Of a DNA stretch of 64,000 bases, positions 24,385-36,054 are shown piece after piece. Both the position numbers and the translations under genes were made by a program. Under the pieces are notes generated by a model that was given only the letters and a program-made list of their open reading frames with translations, ran no database searches and was not told the DNA's origin. Position 1 is the first letter of the stretch, and each line of letters opens with the position of its first letter. The stretch is from Fistularia commersonii (Eukaryota > Chordata > Actinopteri > Syngnathiformes > Fistulariidae), in assembly GCA_037954325.1 (NCBI GenBank), contig JBBMNZ010000029.1:12371001-12435000 (forward strand), written 5' to 3'.

Positions 24385-25565
24385 TCCAAGCCTTTTCTTC
24401 TGCTTCTTCAGGGGTCGCTGCAGCAAAACAATCTCCTCCAAGTAACCCTGTTCTCCGTGTCCTCTTATTTTACACCAACTGAATTCATGTCCTCTTTTAC
24501 TACATCCATAAATGTTTTCTTTGAAGAAAGAAGAAAAGTATTCAGTTATACATACAGCAATCCTTAGCAAAATTCGACCACTGCATTTAACTCATCATGG
24601 ATAAGCCACGAGCAGTAGGTGGCCGCATGAGCAGCGCCAGGGGAACAGTTAGGGATTTGGTGTCTTGTTCAACAATACTTTGACAGGCTAGGAGGAGCAC
24701 AGGAATTAAATTAGGAATGTTCAGTTCCAAGACGAATGATCTTCCTTGAGGCCTCCTGCCTGGCAGTTTCAACCTTAGTAGCTTTCCATCAATTTACGAT
24801 CACCTAATCCCTTTCCCTAAAGCATGCTGTCCCTCTGATAGACTCATTCCTGATCCTACTCATCCTTATCACTCTGAAATAGAATTTCTACATCTTCATC
24901 ATCTCTGCTATCTCCAACTTAGATTTCTGTCTTTGCTTCAATGGCACTGTCTTTGAACCACAGAGAATCTCTGGTCTCACTATTGTCATGTATAATGTTC
25001 CAACCTGCTTGAATGTGTTTCTTCACCTCTTTTCTACTCTCTCCACTGCAGTGGACTGTTGACCCTAAGTACTTAAAAATCCTAAATCTTCTTTAGTTTC
25101 ACTCTCTATAGCCTCATGGTCCTGGTTCCATGGCTCTCATCTCTCACTAGAGATCAAAATGTCATCTGCAAACATCATAGTCCATGGAGATTCCTGTCCA
25201 CTCTCATCTGTCAGTCTATCACCACTGCAAACAAGGAGGCGCTTATAGCCGATTTACCCCTGATGTAGTCTCACCTCCATCTTAAACTTCTCTGTCACAC
25301 CTACAAAACACACATCACCCCAGGTCTCAAAGCTGGCATACATGTCCTGCACCAGTTTCGCTTACCTCTACAGTACTACAGTTCATCTCTCGGCACCCTG
25401 TCGTGTGCTTTGTCTAGATCTAGAAAGGCACAACACAGCTCCCCTGACCTTCTCTGTATCCTAAAACTAATGCTGCGTCTGTAGTACTCTTTCTGGGTAT
25501 GCAACCATACAGCTGCATACATACTGCTGCTGCCAATGCTGACGTCTGCACTCAGCCTTGTTTAG

Positions 25566-25795
25566 GGGGTGTGTGGTGCAGAAGGTAAAGTAAATCGTCT
25601 TTGGAACCAATCATCCGTGGTTCAATTCCCACCTCCTCCTACTGTGTTGAAATGTTATTGAGTAAGACTATGGACCCCTAACTGCTCCCCTTTTGCCGGG
25701 GGATGGCATGGCAGCCTACTACTAATGGTTCATCCATGATGGGTTAATTGCAGAGAGCAAATTTCCCCACAGGGGTTCATTATTATTAATATTCT
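25566..25795 (+). mobile_element. tRNA-derived SINE
   Basis: It has a tRNA-like head with an A-box-like GTGTGGTGCAGAAGG and a B-box GGTTCAATTCC about 45 bases later, matching an internal RNA polymerase III promoter. A body and a tail (AATTTCCCCACAGGGGTTCA, then ATTATTATT) follow. The tail resembles LINE 3' ends, as expected for a SINE moved by a partner LINE. It sits inside RTE copy 1. Confidence 0.8.
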
Positions 25796-26349
25796 TTCTC
25801 ATTACTTCACTGTATGGCTCAACTTTATTTCTCTATGGTTAGCCCGCAATTTTGCACACACTCCTTATTCTTATAATTGGGTACCATCACCCCATTCCTC
25901 AGGCATCTTCTCACTCTCTAAGACCCTTTCAAATAGCTATTGCTGCCTCTCCTCAGTACATCCATGCCACCACAGGTATATCAGGACAAACTGCTTTACC
26001 ACTCTTCATCCTCTTCAATGTTCTCCTCACTTAATCTTTTCCAATCTCTGCTACTTTGCGGTTGACAATAGTCACCTTGTCTACTCTTTGATCTCTTTCA
26101 TTTTTCTCATACATCACCTCTTCAAAGTACACTTCCCATCACTCACCTGGCACTCTTCAATACATTTCACTCTCTTTCTTGATAACCAAACCTGCTACAT
26201 GTCCTTCCTATCTCAACCTCCCTGTTTTGCCAACCTGTATAAATCATTATCTCCCTCCTTACTGTCCAATTGAGCATACAAGTCATCGTACGCCCTATCT
26301 TTTTGGCCTTTGCGATCACTACCTTTACCTTGCATTGCCTTTCCCTGTA

Positions 26350-26898
26350 CAGTATACCCTTGTTTTTTGCGGGGGTTACGTTCCAAAAAGAACCTGTGAT
26401 AGGCAAAATCCGTGAAGTAGAAACCTTTAATTGTATAATAATTATTAAAAAAAAAACAAAAAACTCTATTATACATTACTGCTGTCGTCCTTATGTTTAT
26501 TTCTTCCTTCTTTATGGAACGAACAGAAGATTCATTAATTCCGTAATGCCAACCTACAGCCGCATTGCTTTTACCTTCCTTCCTGCATGTCCAGAAGTTT
26601 AACTTTATCTGCGATAGATAGCATCTTCTGCTGCCTTTTGGGCCCTGCCGCAGGTGCTTTTGTCTGTCCAGAGCGTTTCGTCAACATTATGGGTTTTAGA
26701 GAAACTCGAAATTGCGAGAGAATTTGCACGTACGTAATGTAAATTTGGCAGGCTGTTTTACGTACGTGTACATATTAAACTGCAACGTTATTGACGCACA
26801 GGTAGAGGAGAAGCGGGGTGACTTTTTAGCCAATCAGAATGCAGAACACAATGCACGATGCAAATCCGTGAAGTAGCAAAACTGTGAAAAGATCACTG
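26350..26898. mobile_element. Tigger/pogo-like MITE
   Basis: Bounded by TA at 26348-26349 and 26899-26900. The left end reads CAGTATACCCTTG and, further in, AATCCGTGAAGTAG; the right end, inverted, begins CAGTGATCTTTTC and contains CTACTTCACGGATTT. No transposase is visible over 549 bases, so it is non-autonomous. RTE copy 3 has the uninterrupted site near 60717-60727. Confidence 0.8.
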
Positions 26899-27485
26899 TA
26901 CTCCCGTCTGCTTTCTTATGTCTCCTCCGTGTTCCACTTTATCTTTGCAAACATCTTTCTTTGTATATTCTCCTGCACTTCCCCCATTCAGACTTTTCAG
27001 ACCAAGTCTCCTTTTTCTGCATTCCTTCCAGATGATGCACAAGTGCTCTCCTACCTGTCTTCTTGATCACCTTAACTGCAGTTTTGCAGCCATGTGGAAG
27101 GCCTTCCTGACCACCAAGAGTCTCAACGCCTCTGTGAAAACCATACAACATCCCTCGCTTTTCACCTTCCACTGCTTTGTCCTCTGCTCTGCTTTTGTCC
27201 TCTTTCATTTTCCTCACCAGATTCAACCTCCTCAGCTACAAACACTTTTGTAGTCACAAACTTCCTTCAGATTGCATTGTCTATACAGAATATAGTCTAC
27301 CTATCTCTGATCATATCTCACTATATTCCTGCCTTTTCTGGAAAAAAAGGATTCACTGCAGCCATTTCCATCCTTTTTGCAAAGTTTAGCACCATCTGTC
27401 CCTCTGAGTTCCTATACCACATATCAAATCTGCCCATTTCTTCTTCATCACTTACATTGCCTGCATCATCACGTCCACTAAAGTC

Positions 27486-28404
27486 TGGAAGGGGGATCCA
27501 AGCCCAAAATACATTATGGTATGAGTTTGGCTTTGAAATGTATTGTTGGTGCTGTGGACTACGAGTTACTGTAGACCACCTCACTTAATCTACACCAACG
27601 CTTCTGAAAAATGAGTACATAATTTTTCTCTTGTGCATGGCAAAACACATCCAAAAAAAGATCCTTCAAGAGGGGGACTCAGTAAAATGAACTTAACAGT
27701 TCCTAGAAAATGTAAATATTAACAGCAAGCATATCTTAATTTGATGTTACTTATGCACTGGTCTTTTTGACCATCAAGTTAACTGCGCTTCCGAGAATCA
27801 CATGCTTAATGATCATTATAAAACAGATGTAAAAACATATATGCTCTAATTTAAATCAAATCTCAGATTGCCTTTCAAACATTAAAAATGTGATAACTAA
27901 TTCTTAGAGTTGATATCTGTCTTCATATTGACAACTGTTTTTGTTCATATACAGGCATCCCGAAGGAAGCTGTCCTTGTTCAAATGAATGCAGATATGCT
28001 TGGGTCCAATGTAAAAAGTATTTTCTCCTAATACCATCTGATTCAACCAGAGAGGTTTGCGTAACTGTCTGCTCTGACCTTGAGAGCGAACAAAATCCAG
28101 TTGGTAAAATACAGTATCTAATAGGAAATGTCAATCCAACATTAAATCAATGCAAAGGGAGTAATGAAAAGATGACATGAATAAGGAAACAACTTATAAG
28201 GGGATGAAAAATGATGTATGAAAAATTATTTTTCATCTTTCACAGAGACATTGATGAATGTGTATCAACATGCTGAACAAAAGAAACTTTTAAAGTAACA
28301 GCTATGCTAGTATCTTGTGAGAGGGGTCCATAACATCAATTTAATTGAATGGACAGAAAAAAATGCTATCATCTCATTTGGATTATATAGAGAGAACATA
28401 AAAC
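27486..28404. other. Unassigned DNA
   Basis: No supported gene. 27904-28180 is open on both strands (80 codons plus, 77 codons minus), with an AG acceptor-like TACAG at about 27949-27953, but no domain is recognised. Confidence 0.4.
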
Positions 28405-28913
28405 CAGTGGTGGGCCATCAGGGCCTACAAGGCCTTCTCTGCCAGCCTAAAAAAAATATCTGAATCACAAACGTTAATTAAAATTTGTCCATGAATACTT
28501 ATTGAATAATTCCAAATGGTCTGTTGACTTGCTTTCATAGCTTTTCTCCTGGTTGTGCCACTTCCAGACATGCATTTTTGTACTAAAGCATTTTACCAAT
28601 CACATTTCAGCCATAATCTGTTGCTAGGCAGGGTCAAAGTCAAAGGTGTCTGCCTTGGAGGGGGGGGGCGCTGCACGATTGGTTCTGCAAGCCCGACACA
28701 AAAAAACAAGTGTTGATGGCGCTGTTGCTTCAACCAATCAGATTTTGAGTTGGTGACATCAGAGCCTTCTAGCAGGCTTTAGCAACTTCAGCGTATTCAC
28801 ACCCACTGACTGCATAGTCAGAGTGGGCAAGTGTTATTAGCGAGGAGAAGCGTACTACCGAGCTGTGAACAGAAATATCGTTGTGTTTGTTTAATATAGT
28901 TTTTTTCAAACAA

Positions 28914-29176
28914 TGGCTGTAGGCGGAGAGGAAACGGATTTAATTACTAATATATTGTTAAAGCGATTTTCTTTTTGAAGAAATGCTGGACATAGTAAAG
29001 AAAGGTCGGGCAACTCCTAAGCTAGCGAACATGTCACAACCAGGAAAAGGATTTGTCTGACATTTTCAAGCCACGAACTACGACCGGTACCCCTGGCTCA
29101 CAGGCTCCGAGGTACAATGCAAATTGTATTGCTGCAAGTGCTTGGAGCCGAAGGGCACGGATAATCTGTACCACTG
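28914..29176 (+). pseudogene. TTF zinc-finger (ZMYM1-like hAT) N-terminal remnant
   Basis: A start codon at 28914 opens a frame that soon meets a stop (about 28978). Further on, HFQATNYDRYPWLTGSEVQC and the following CCKCLE match the start of the TTF-type zinc finger common to ZMYM1-like hAT transposases in fish. It then stops at about 29174-29176. The catalytic RNase H-like domain is absent. Confidence 0.75.
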
Positions 29177-29400
29177 AATATTGAACTCTATTTGAGGAAA
29201 GAAAAGAGGATGGATTTTGTCTACGAATGATCAGAATTTTGATAAGTAAAATACTGCTATTTTCCTAAATAATACTGCAAGTTTATCAGGTTACTATTGG
29301 TGCTTTTTATGTGTCGCAGCTGTTTGCTATAAAGGCAATTATTGTGGCTACTGTCCATTTTTGTGGCTCCCGCCATGGGACCGGACTTTTGTTGTCCCGG

Positions 29401-29804
29401 TGTGTTCAGGAACTGATCAAGCAAGAACGGTTTATTCAAAGTCAGGAAATACACTTACGAGATATCCCAGGGCTACAGTGAATGTCACCCCGAGAGGATG
29501 GTTCACCCCCTCTGGACACCCGCTGAGACGCGTCCAGCGAATGTGCAGTTGTGGAGGTTCTGGCCCCGAGCCCAGGAGGTGTGGTCATTTTATACCATCC
29601 CCTCAACAGTTGGGTTTATTTCCTAATAAGGACTTGTTTTACACACTCTTAGAATTTGGGCACTTGGGTTATTGGATCGTGCCCCGGACAAAGCCTTGGG
29701 ATGTGTGATCGATTACGCATGAGGGGTGTCAGTGGAAGACTACAGAGTTGGGCATCTCTTTGTCGTCACGTAATGCGCTACCGTGAGCGAATTTTAACAT
29801 TACA
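29401..29804 (-). mobile_element. Probable solo LTR nested in hAT A
   Basis: On the minus strand this roughly 404-base block begins TGTAATG and ends GAACACA. It has TATAAAA at 29594-29588 and AATAAA at 29436-29431, about 155 bases downstream, which is the U3-R-U5 layout of an LTR. It is more GC-rich than the surrounding hAT and has no coding similarity. A 4-6 base target duplication is not clean (CCGG against CGGG), so the edges may be off by a few bases. The source family was not identified. Confidence 0.5.
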
Positions 29805-29952
29805 CGGGTTTTCTATCGGCGATGCACCCCTCTTTATACTGCATTTCTGCATGATAAGATGTTTTTTTTAACGCCATAAATTAATAATTGGGGGGTGGAT
29901 TGATCCAGAGCACTACTGAAGCCCTTAGTGTGAAATGCACGGCCCGCCACTG

Positions 29953-30610
29953 CATTAAACTAAGTTGCAAGATGGCATTATTTGTTTGAGACCTTCGTTT
30001 TTGAAATTTCTTAAGTGCAGGCTGATAATTCATTTTCATTTTTTTTTTTTTTTCTCACAGATGTTTAAAATTAAACTGCACAAAAGAGCAGAATTTACTG
30101 TACGTATCAGTTACACTGATAATGGGCGTCAGTTAAATTCAACTTTATAAAGTACACTGAGCAGTTAACAATGACACACAAAAGCAGAAACATACATGAA
30201 TTGAAAGGCAGTAAAGGAGGATTGGTGGTTTTGTTGATAAAACAACTCGTTAATAAAATAACCAGAAAATTGGGTTTGATTGCTTTGTGAAGCCATAGCA
30301 GTCACTATTTTAATATCCTTTCCACATTCAGAAATATAGTATTGCCCTTTCCATTCAAATATCTCATTTTATCATACAGAATTGTTTTTTTTTTTTTTTT
30401 TTTGTTGGTTTGTTTGTTTGTTTTTTGTTTGTTTTGTTTGACTTTAATGTCTGTGTCTGTGTCTGAATGGTGACTGATCAGCATCCCTCAATGCATATCC
30501 TAAATTTAAGGTTATGTCCAAAATGATTAATTTTAATAATGCCAATTTATGAAGGATTATTTGATTATATATATTTTTATGTATATTTACTATAATATAT
30601 ATATATATGT

Positions 30611-30691
<81 letters not shown>

Positions 30692-31097
30692 GTGTTTCAT
30701 TTCTAGTATCATAGTATAAAGTAACACCTGAAATGTCTTTATATATTTTCGGTTTTGTAACTAAGAGCTAAATTTCGGCGCCTGCTTCATCAAAATATTT
30801 AGGAGTCACATTTTTGGAACAAAGACTATATAAAACTGGTTTTGGGGCTCATTAGTTGACACAAGCAATTGCAAAACACCATTAGTTAATCAATTAAAAA
30901 GCAATTTTACTATTCATCATACTTATTTTGCTTTAATTTCCATGTACTCCTGGACCCGACCATTTCAATTCTGAGAAACACACGACAAAAAAAAAAAGGC
31001 AGAGTATGAGTGTCATGATTCGACAAGTACATATTCACAATGGCACGGCATAAAAACGTCAAATGGCAAATGGATTCAAACATTGCTTCATATTTAC
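29953..31097. other. Intergenic or 3' intronic DNA
   Basis: It holds the GATA-type microsatellite and T-rich runs (30390-30440). A plus-strand TTTTCTCACAG followed by an open stretch at 30061-30150 looks like an acceptor but has no partner. The last SorCS tail exon was not found here. Confidence 0.45.
30611..30691. repeat. (TAGA)n microsatellite
   Basis: About 20 uninterrupted four-base units. Such long pure tetranucleotide arrays are usually polymorphic in length. Confidence 0.95.
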
Positions 31098-31255
31098 CAA
31101 TGGGCCGTGAGCTAATCTCCGTGTCCAGAGTCTCCAGAGAATTAACCAAGTCCTGCTGTGAGCTGGGCATGGTCTCTGTTGGAGTCAATGGACTCATCAT
31201 TTCTTGTTCTTTTTCGTTCTGCATCTTCGCATAGACGTTGAGGCCTGGGATCTTC
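31098..31255 (-). CDS. sorcs1: SorCS receptor exon: cytoplasmic tail
   Basis: 158 bases, with acceptor TTTTCTCAAG before and donor GTAAAT after. It enters in phase 2 (completing the Arg split with the previous exon) and leaves in phase 1. It encodes KIPGLNVYAKMQNEKEQEMM followed by an acidic, Ser/Thr-rich stretch ending SRPIG. The KIPG-NVYA-MQNEKEQEM pattern fits the SorCS1 tail better than what I recall of SorCS3 (KIPW-NIYA), hence the symbol. YAKM is a Yxx-hydrophobic sorting signal of the kind used for endocytosis. The exon that should follow was not located. Confidence 0.85.
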
Positions 31256-31489
31256 CTTGAGAAAACATTTACAGTGAGGTAATGCAATAAAAGGAGAGGA
31301 ATCTGCATGGAAAAAACAAGACACAACAAAACAAAACGAAAAAACAACTAGACAGCAATATGCTTTAAGTTGTCCTAATGACCAACAAGAGACCCAGCTC
31401 ACCGCTTATTTAAATTATCTTCTTTACTCTCTACTATTGGATGAAATCAAAATCCATTTTGGCACAAAATTTACTTTATTCACAAAAAG

Positions 31490-32245
31490 GAGAGACACAA
31501 TCCTGCTTTTTGCAGATGATGTGGTTCTGTTGGCTACATCAGTCCATGATCTCCAGTTTCCAGCCCGAGTGTCAAGAGGATAAGCACCTCAAAATTTGAG
31601 ACCATTGTTGTCAGCCCACTGTGGGTCACGGAGGAGGTCCTGTCTCAGGTGGAGAAGTTCAAGTTCTCTGGGTCTTTTTCACAAGTGAAGAAAGGATGGA
31701 GATCGACGGGCTTTTTGATGTGGAGACAGCAGTGATACAGAATCTGCACTGGTCTGTCTTGGTGAAGAAGGCGAAACTCTCAATCAACTTGGCAGTCTAC
31801 GTTTGTACCCTCGCCTATGGTGTGGGTCTTAACCAATAGAACAAGGTGGTGGAACCAAGTGGCCGAAATGAACTTTCTCCACAGGGTGTCTAGGTTCTCC
31901 CTTATAGATAGCGTAAGGCGTTTGGCCATCTGGGAGGAGCTAAGAGTAGAGTTGCTGCTCCCCATGTGGAGAGGAGTCAGATGACATGGCTCGGGCATCT
32001 GGTGAAGATGCATCCTGGACACTTCCCTGGTGAAGTGTTACGGCCATGTCCAACTGGGAAGAGGCCTTAGGGAAGACCTGACCTAGCCTAGCGTAGCCAT
32101 TGCTAGGCTGGCCCGGGAACACCTTGCAATCCCCTTGGAAGAGCTGGACCAAGTGGTCAGGGGGGAGGGAAGTCTGGGCCTCACTGCTTTGGCTCCTGCC
32201 CCCGTGACCCCGATCCCAGATAACAGTAGGAGATAGATGGACAAA
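31490..32245 (+). mobile_element. LINE fragment: RT end and 3' UTR
   Basis: It begins inside the RT active-site motif (LLFADDVVLLA, about 31502), continues with a decayed KAKLSI--YV-TLAYG motif (about 31765-31820) and SRLAWERLG-like tail sequence on the plus strand, and ends in GATAGATGG units, the usual tail of this fish LINE group. The clade was not assigned. It lies in the intron between the tail exon and the transmembrane exon. Confidence 0.7.
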
Positions 32246-32569
32246 TCCATTTACTTTATTCTACTTAAGTGTGCATTTTCTCCTCCTTTATTTGGGGGAA
32301 GTTGGTCAGCAATAAAAAAAAAGTTAAATAACAAAAGCATTTTTTGTTCTTTTAAATATATAATAAAATGTTAGTGTTGTTACAAATTAACAAATTGTTA
32401 GATGCTATAGTAACATTGCTAATATGAAAGTCTCCATCTGAGATTATTGTAATTCCCTAAGGTAAGCATCAGCAGTAGAAATGGCAGCGGATGAATAGTT
32501 ATACATACATTGATGTATAAATATTTATATATTGATAATTAATTTCTTTAAATGTATTAATTAAACCCT

Positions 32570-33512
32570 TTTGTGAGCTGCCACCTTACCGTGATGGAGG
32601 GGTTTGCATTTCCCAGTGATCCTGGGAGCTATATTGTTAGGGGCTTTATGCCCCTGGAAGGGTCACCCGAGGCAAACAGGTCCCAGGTGAGGGACAAGAC
32701 AAAGTGTGGCTCAGAAGACTCCTAGGAAGAAGAAAATCATTGCACCCAGCTTTGCCTTGCCCGGACGCTGGTCACTGGGCCCCACGTCAGAGCCAGGCCT
32801 GGGAATGGGGCCCGAGAACGAGTGCCTGGTGGCTCGGCCAGGCACAGCTCGCAGGAACAACATGGGTCCCTCTTCCCCTGAGCTCACCACGCACAGGGAG
32901 GGCCAAGGGGTCGGAGCAGTGCGAGCAGGGCAGGAGCCGAAGCAGGGCTCCTTGGCGGTCCGATCATATACTGCATCCCTTTGTGGGCATATTGATTGCC
33001 CCCAATCTTGGCACCTGCCCGTTGGGGTTCAACCTGGTGGACGAAAAGATAGCCTCCCAACTCCTTCAGGTGGGGGGATGGGTTCTGACTGTTGTTTGTG
33101 GCTATGCACCCAACAACAGTTCAGTTTACTCACTCTTCTTGCGGTCCCTGCCGGGGACTTCCTCGTTATTCTAGGAGACTTCAACGCTCTCGTGGAAATT
33201 GACAGTGCAAATTGGAAGGGCGTGATTGGGAGGAATGGCCCCTCTGATCTTAACCCGAGCGATGTTTTTTATTAGACTTCTGTGCTCGCCATGGATTGTC
33301 CTTAACGAACAACATGTTCAGGTATAATGGTGACTGTATGTACACTTGACACCAACACACGGGAAAGACCCAGGACAAGCTGGAGAGACTATGACTCCAG
33401 GTTGGCCTGGTAACGCCTTGGGGTCTGGGCCTCACTGCTCCGGCTGCTGTCCCCACAACCCAACTCCAGATAAGCGGGAGAAGAAGAATGGATGTATGGA
33501 TGGATGAATTAA
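32570..33512 (+). mobile_element. LINE fragment: 5' end, endonuclease start and tail
   Basis: It appears to be the same family as the fragment just upstream. It starts with the GC-rich 5' region (ACCGTGATGGAGGGG, TTTATGCCCCTGGAAGGGTC), reaches an endonuclease motif (LVILGDFNALVEIDSANW, near 33160), then jumps near 33350 to the 3' end (GCCTCACTGCTCCGGCTGCT) and an ATGGATGG tail. The whole RT is deleted. Confidence 0.7.
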
Positions 33513-34733
33513 AGGTTGTGCAAGAACTAAATGGAGCCACATTCGGGTTTACACACACACACATACACTTATACATATATTATTTTATACATTTTAATTT
33601 CAAAAAACATTCAAGTTTAAATTATTTGAATGTGTGAATACAATGTAAAAAAAACTGAGTGATCTTAATATAGCTTATATACTGCATCCCTTTGAGCCCA
33701 TTCTGTTACTAAAAAAAAAAAAAAATGAAGTCCTATCAAGGTTCCCATCGTTAGGTTTTAGAACCTCGTCTTGTTGAAAACATTCTTTTTTTCTGAAATG
33801 TATTAACATTTTTCTTTATGCTAACTGAAAGTAAGCTTTTGAGAGACAGATATTCCTCTATTTTAGCTAGTTGAAAAATTATTTAAAAGATGAAGGACAA
33901 GCCTCTACCTTTCCACTGATCATGGAGCTTGTGTACGGCACAGGTGACCAATTTGTAATGTAATTTTAATTGGTGACCAAGTATTTAACCATGACAACCT
34001 GAGAGAAGTTGTCCTGAATCATCCTTGACATTGGCTGTCTTTTAATTTGTGCCCTTATATCCCCCAGTTGATTGACATGTATTTATGCCTTTTTTGGAAA
34101 TATTTACCGTACAGTATTTATGATACACTGGAACTATATAATGGTGTAAGGTTCAAGGAATTCTTAAAGTTCTTATCTACTCCATGACAACATATGTATT
34201 GTGTATTCTTTGCTACTTTTTTTAAGGTCAAGGGGACAATTTGAAAGAGAAAATAAATAAATAAATATTGAAAAGCCAAAGTTGATGGTCACGCTTGAAT
34301 CATTGAACTTGAATGGTTCAACACACCTTCTAAATCACTATTCACAGAGATACAATGCTTGAATGGATACGTAATCATTTACTAAAACATGCAGCTAGAA
34401 ACATGTTTCACTTTCTTACTTTACTTTGGTATCCAAATATATAAATTACAACCAAAAGTAAACATCTGTAACACTCACATTTGTTTTTTTGTTTTTTTTT
34501 CTTTGACAGTCAGTATATTTTGATGACCCCTACTGCCCTTTTCCTTTGCAATAACATCGTGGTAAGCTGTCACAATTAAATAGTTGATAAAGGTCAGCCG
34601 GGTACATTCAAAGGTCTTAATAATGATGATAAAAGAAGGCTGACGTTTTTTTGCAGACAAGGTAGGGCTTTGCAGGCTTAGACAGGCAGCTATCAACCCT
34701 TTTTGTGGAAAAAACATTTTATTAATACTTTAC
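33513..34733. other. SorCS intron, unassigned
   Basis: AT-rich intronic DNA with no recognisable element. Confidence 0.5.
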
Positions 34734-34839
34734 CTCTTGAATTTGTAGATGACAAATACAGCTAAACCCACAACCACTACAGACAGCAGCATTAAAATGG
34801 CAGAGCTACTGTGGTTCTCACTGGTGTCCACTAGAGGTG
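34734..34839 (-). CDS. sorcs1: SorCS receptor exon: transmembrane segment
   Basis: 106 bases, with acceptor GTCTCCACAG and donor GTAAAG, entering in phase 1 and leaving in phase 2. It encodes APLVDTSENHSSSA, then the hydrophobic helix ILMLLSVVVVGLAVFVIY and the basic stop-transfer KFKR. It includes an N-glycosylation site (NHS) just outside the membrane. This segment is nearly invariant in SorCS1 and SorCS3. Confidence 0.95.
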
Positions 34840-35111
34840 CTGTGGAGACAGGAAAACAACCAGCATTCAGTGTAAAGGTCACAGCTGATGACAGCCATAT
34901 TTCCACCCAGGGAATTCATGCAGTGAGCAGTGAATACAATAGCTTAACTCACACCTATTTTAATAAAATATACTGTAATATGGTCTTCTCTAACTCTTTA
35001 TATTATAACCCCTTTCAGGATAGTGGCGGCATCCACAACAGAAGGAGGCACACATACTTGGAATGATGGGCACACTCTGAATGTCTGTCACAGAACAGTG
35101 ACCATGGTTAC

Positions 35112-35211
35112 CTGCTGAAAGGTGTGCTGCATACACTGTAACTTGGACTCCTGGTCGCAAAATGAACTGGACGTGATTCTGATTCAAGGCACTCAGCATA
35201 ATCTCTGACAG
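35112..35211 (-). CDS. sorcs1: SorCS receptor exon: membrane-proximal region
   Basis: 100 bases, with acceptor AATTGACAG and donor GTAACC, entering in phase 0 and leaving in phase 1. It encodes LSEIMLSALNQNHVQFILRP and then GVQVTVYAAHLSA. I chose the AG giving LSEIMLSALNQN because it matches the family's 12-residue spacing before ALNQN; the nearer AG choices lose residues or give a stop. Confidence 0.92.
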
Positions 35212-35386
35212 CTGTCAATTACAGGGAGATACAAATTAAACTTCATGTCCTTTTTACGTCATATCCATCCATCCATCTTTCAGTTCAGAATCTTAGTTTA
35301 CAAACTGTGTTGATTGGTTCAGATCAACCTTTGCAAGGCTTTATCCAGTAAGTTTAAGGTGGCAATGAATGAAATGTCCCTGAAAT

Positions 35387-35530
<144 letters not shown>

Positions 35531-36054
35531 TTGTATATGCACACACGCATTTCATGTTCAAAGACAATGACTATTTCAAATGATAGTGGTTATTAATTTA
35601 TGTATTTGTATTTGGCTCTACTGATCAAAAATTGCAAGAACACATCAAAGGCCCATTAAAGACTACAGCCAAAATCTCACCAGACTTTTAATGATGCATT
35701 AATTTGAAATATTTGAAAGTGACCATGATTAAAGAAACCCATGTCATTCTGAACTGTCTGTCAGATTCTTTGTCTGTAGTACCACCAGTCTCGATGCATA
35801 ATGCATATGCGGCAGCCACACTTGATCTCTGCTTCCCACACTGGCATACAACCTTCTGCACCTAAAGAGGAACTATGATCTAAAACACACAGATCACTTT
35901 GACCTGTAGGTCAACTCAAAACTGCTCCCTCACAATGAAACTATTAAAAGTTGTCTATCAGATCCAAAAAAAATCCATGGAATTCCACTTCAGTCAACTG
36001 GATAAATTGGCAATATAAAAAGGAGCATAAATCACTATAGAACACTGATGTGGT
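35531..36054. other. SorCS intron, unassigned
   Basis: No gene or element is visible before the L2-type tail. Confidence 0.5.

Larger units (their letters stand above)
24385..27485 (-). mobile_element. RTE-type LINE, copy 1 (5' truncated, two insertions)
   Basis: A decayed non-LTR retrotransposon on the minus strand. From 27485 downward it has endonuclease sequence (GRFDMWYRNSEGQMVLNFAK), a linker, RT with the active-site string PWTMMFADDI (about 25165-25205), a FKYLGSTV-like motif near 25050, and a 3' end around GGGGTCGCTGCAGC at 24412. The same motifs in the same order occur in copies at 39965-42140 and 60150-63440. It is interrupted by a SINE (25566-25795) and a Tigger/pogo-like MITE (26350-26898). 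Confidence 0.85.
28405..29952 (+). mobile_element. hAT transposon A, ZMYM1-like, non-autonomous
   Basis: The ends are inverted: CAGTGGTGGGCC at 28405 and, reverse-complemented, CAGTGGCGGGCC at 29952. They are flanked by a near-perfect 8-base target duplication (CATAAAAC before, CATTAAAC after). CAG-starting ends and 8-base duplications are hAT hallmarks. It keeps only the N-terminal part of a TTF-type zinc-finger transposase and has a probable solo LTR inside it (29401-29804). Confidence 0.85.

Noticed and set aside
29965..30150. Plus-strand open frame after a T-rich tract and CACAG
   Set aside because: The acceptor-like site is a chance product of a poly-T run; there is no donor, partner exon or domain.
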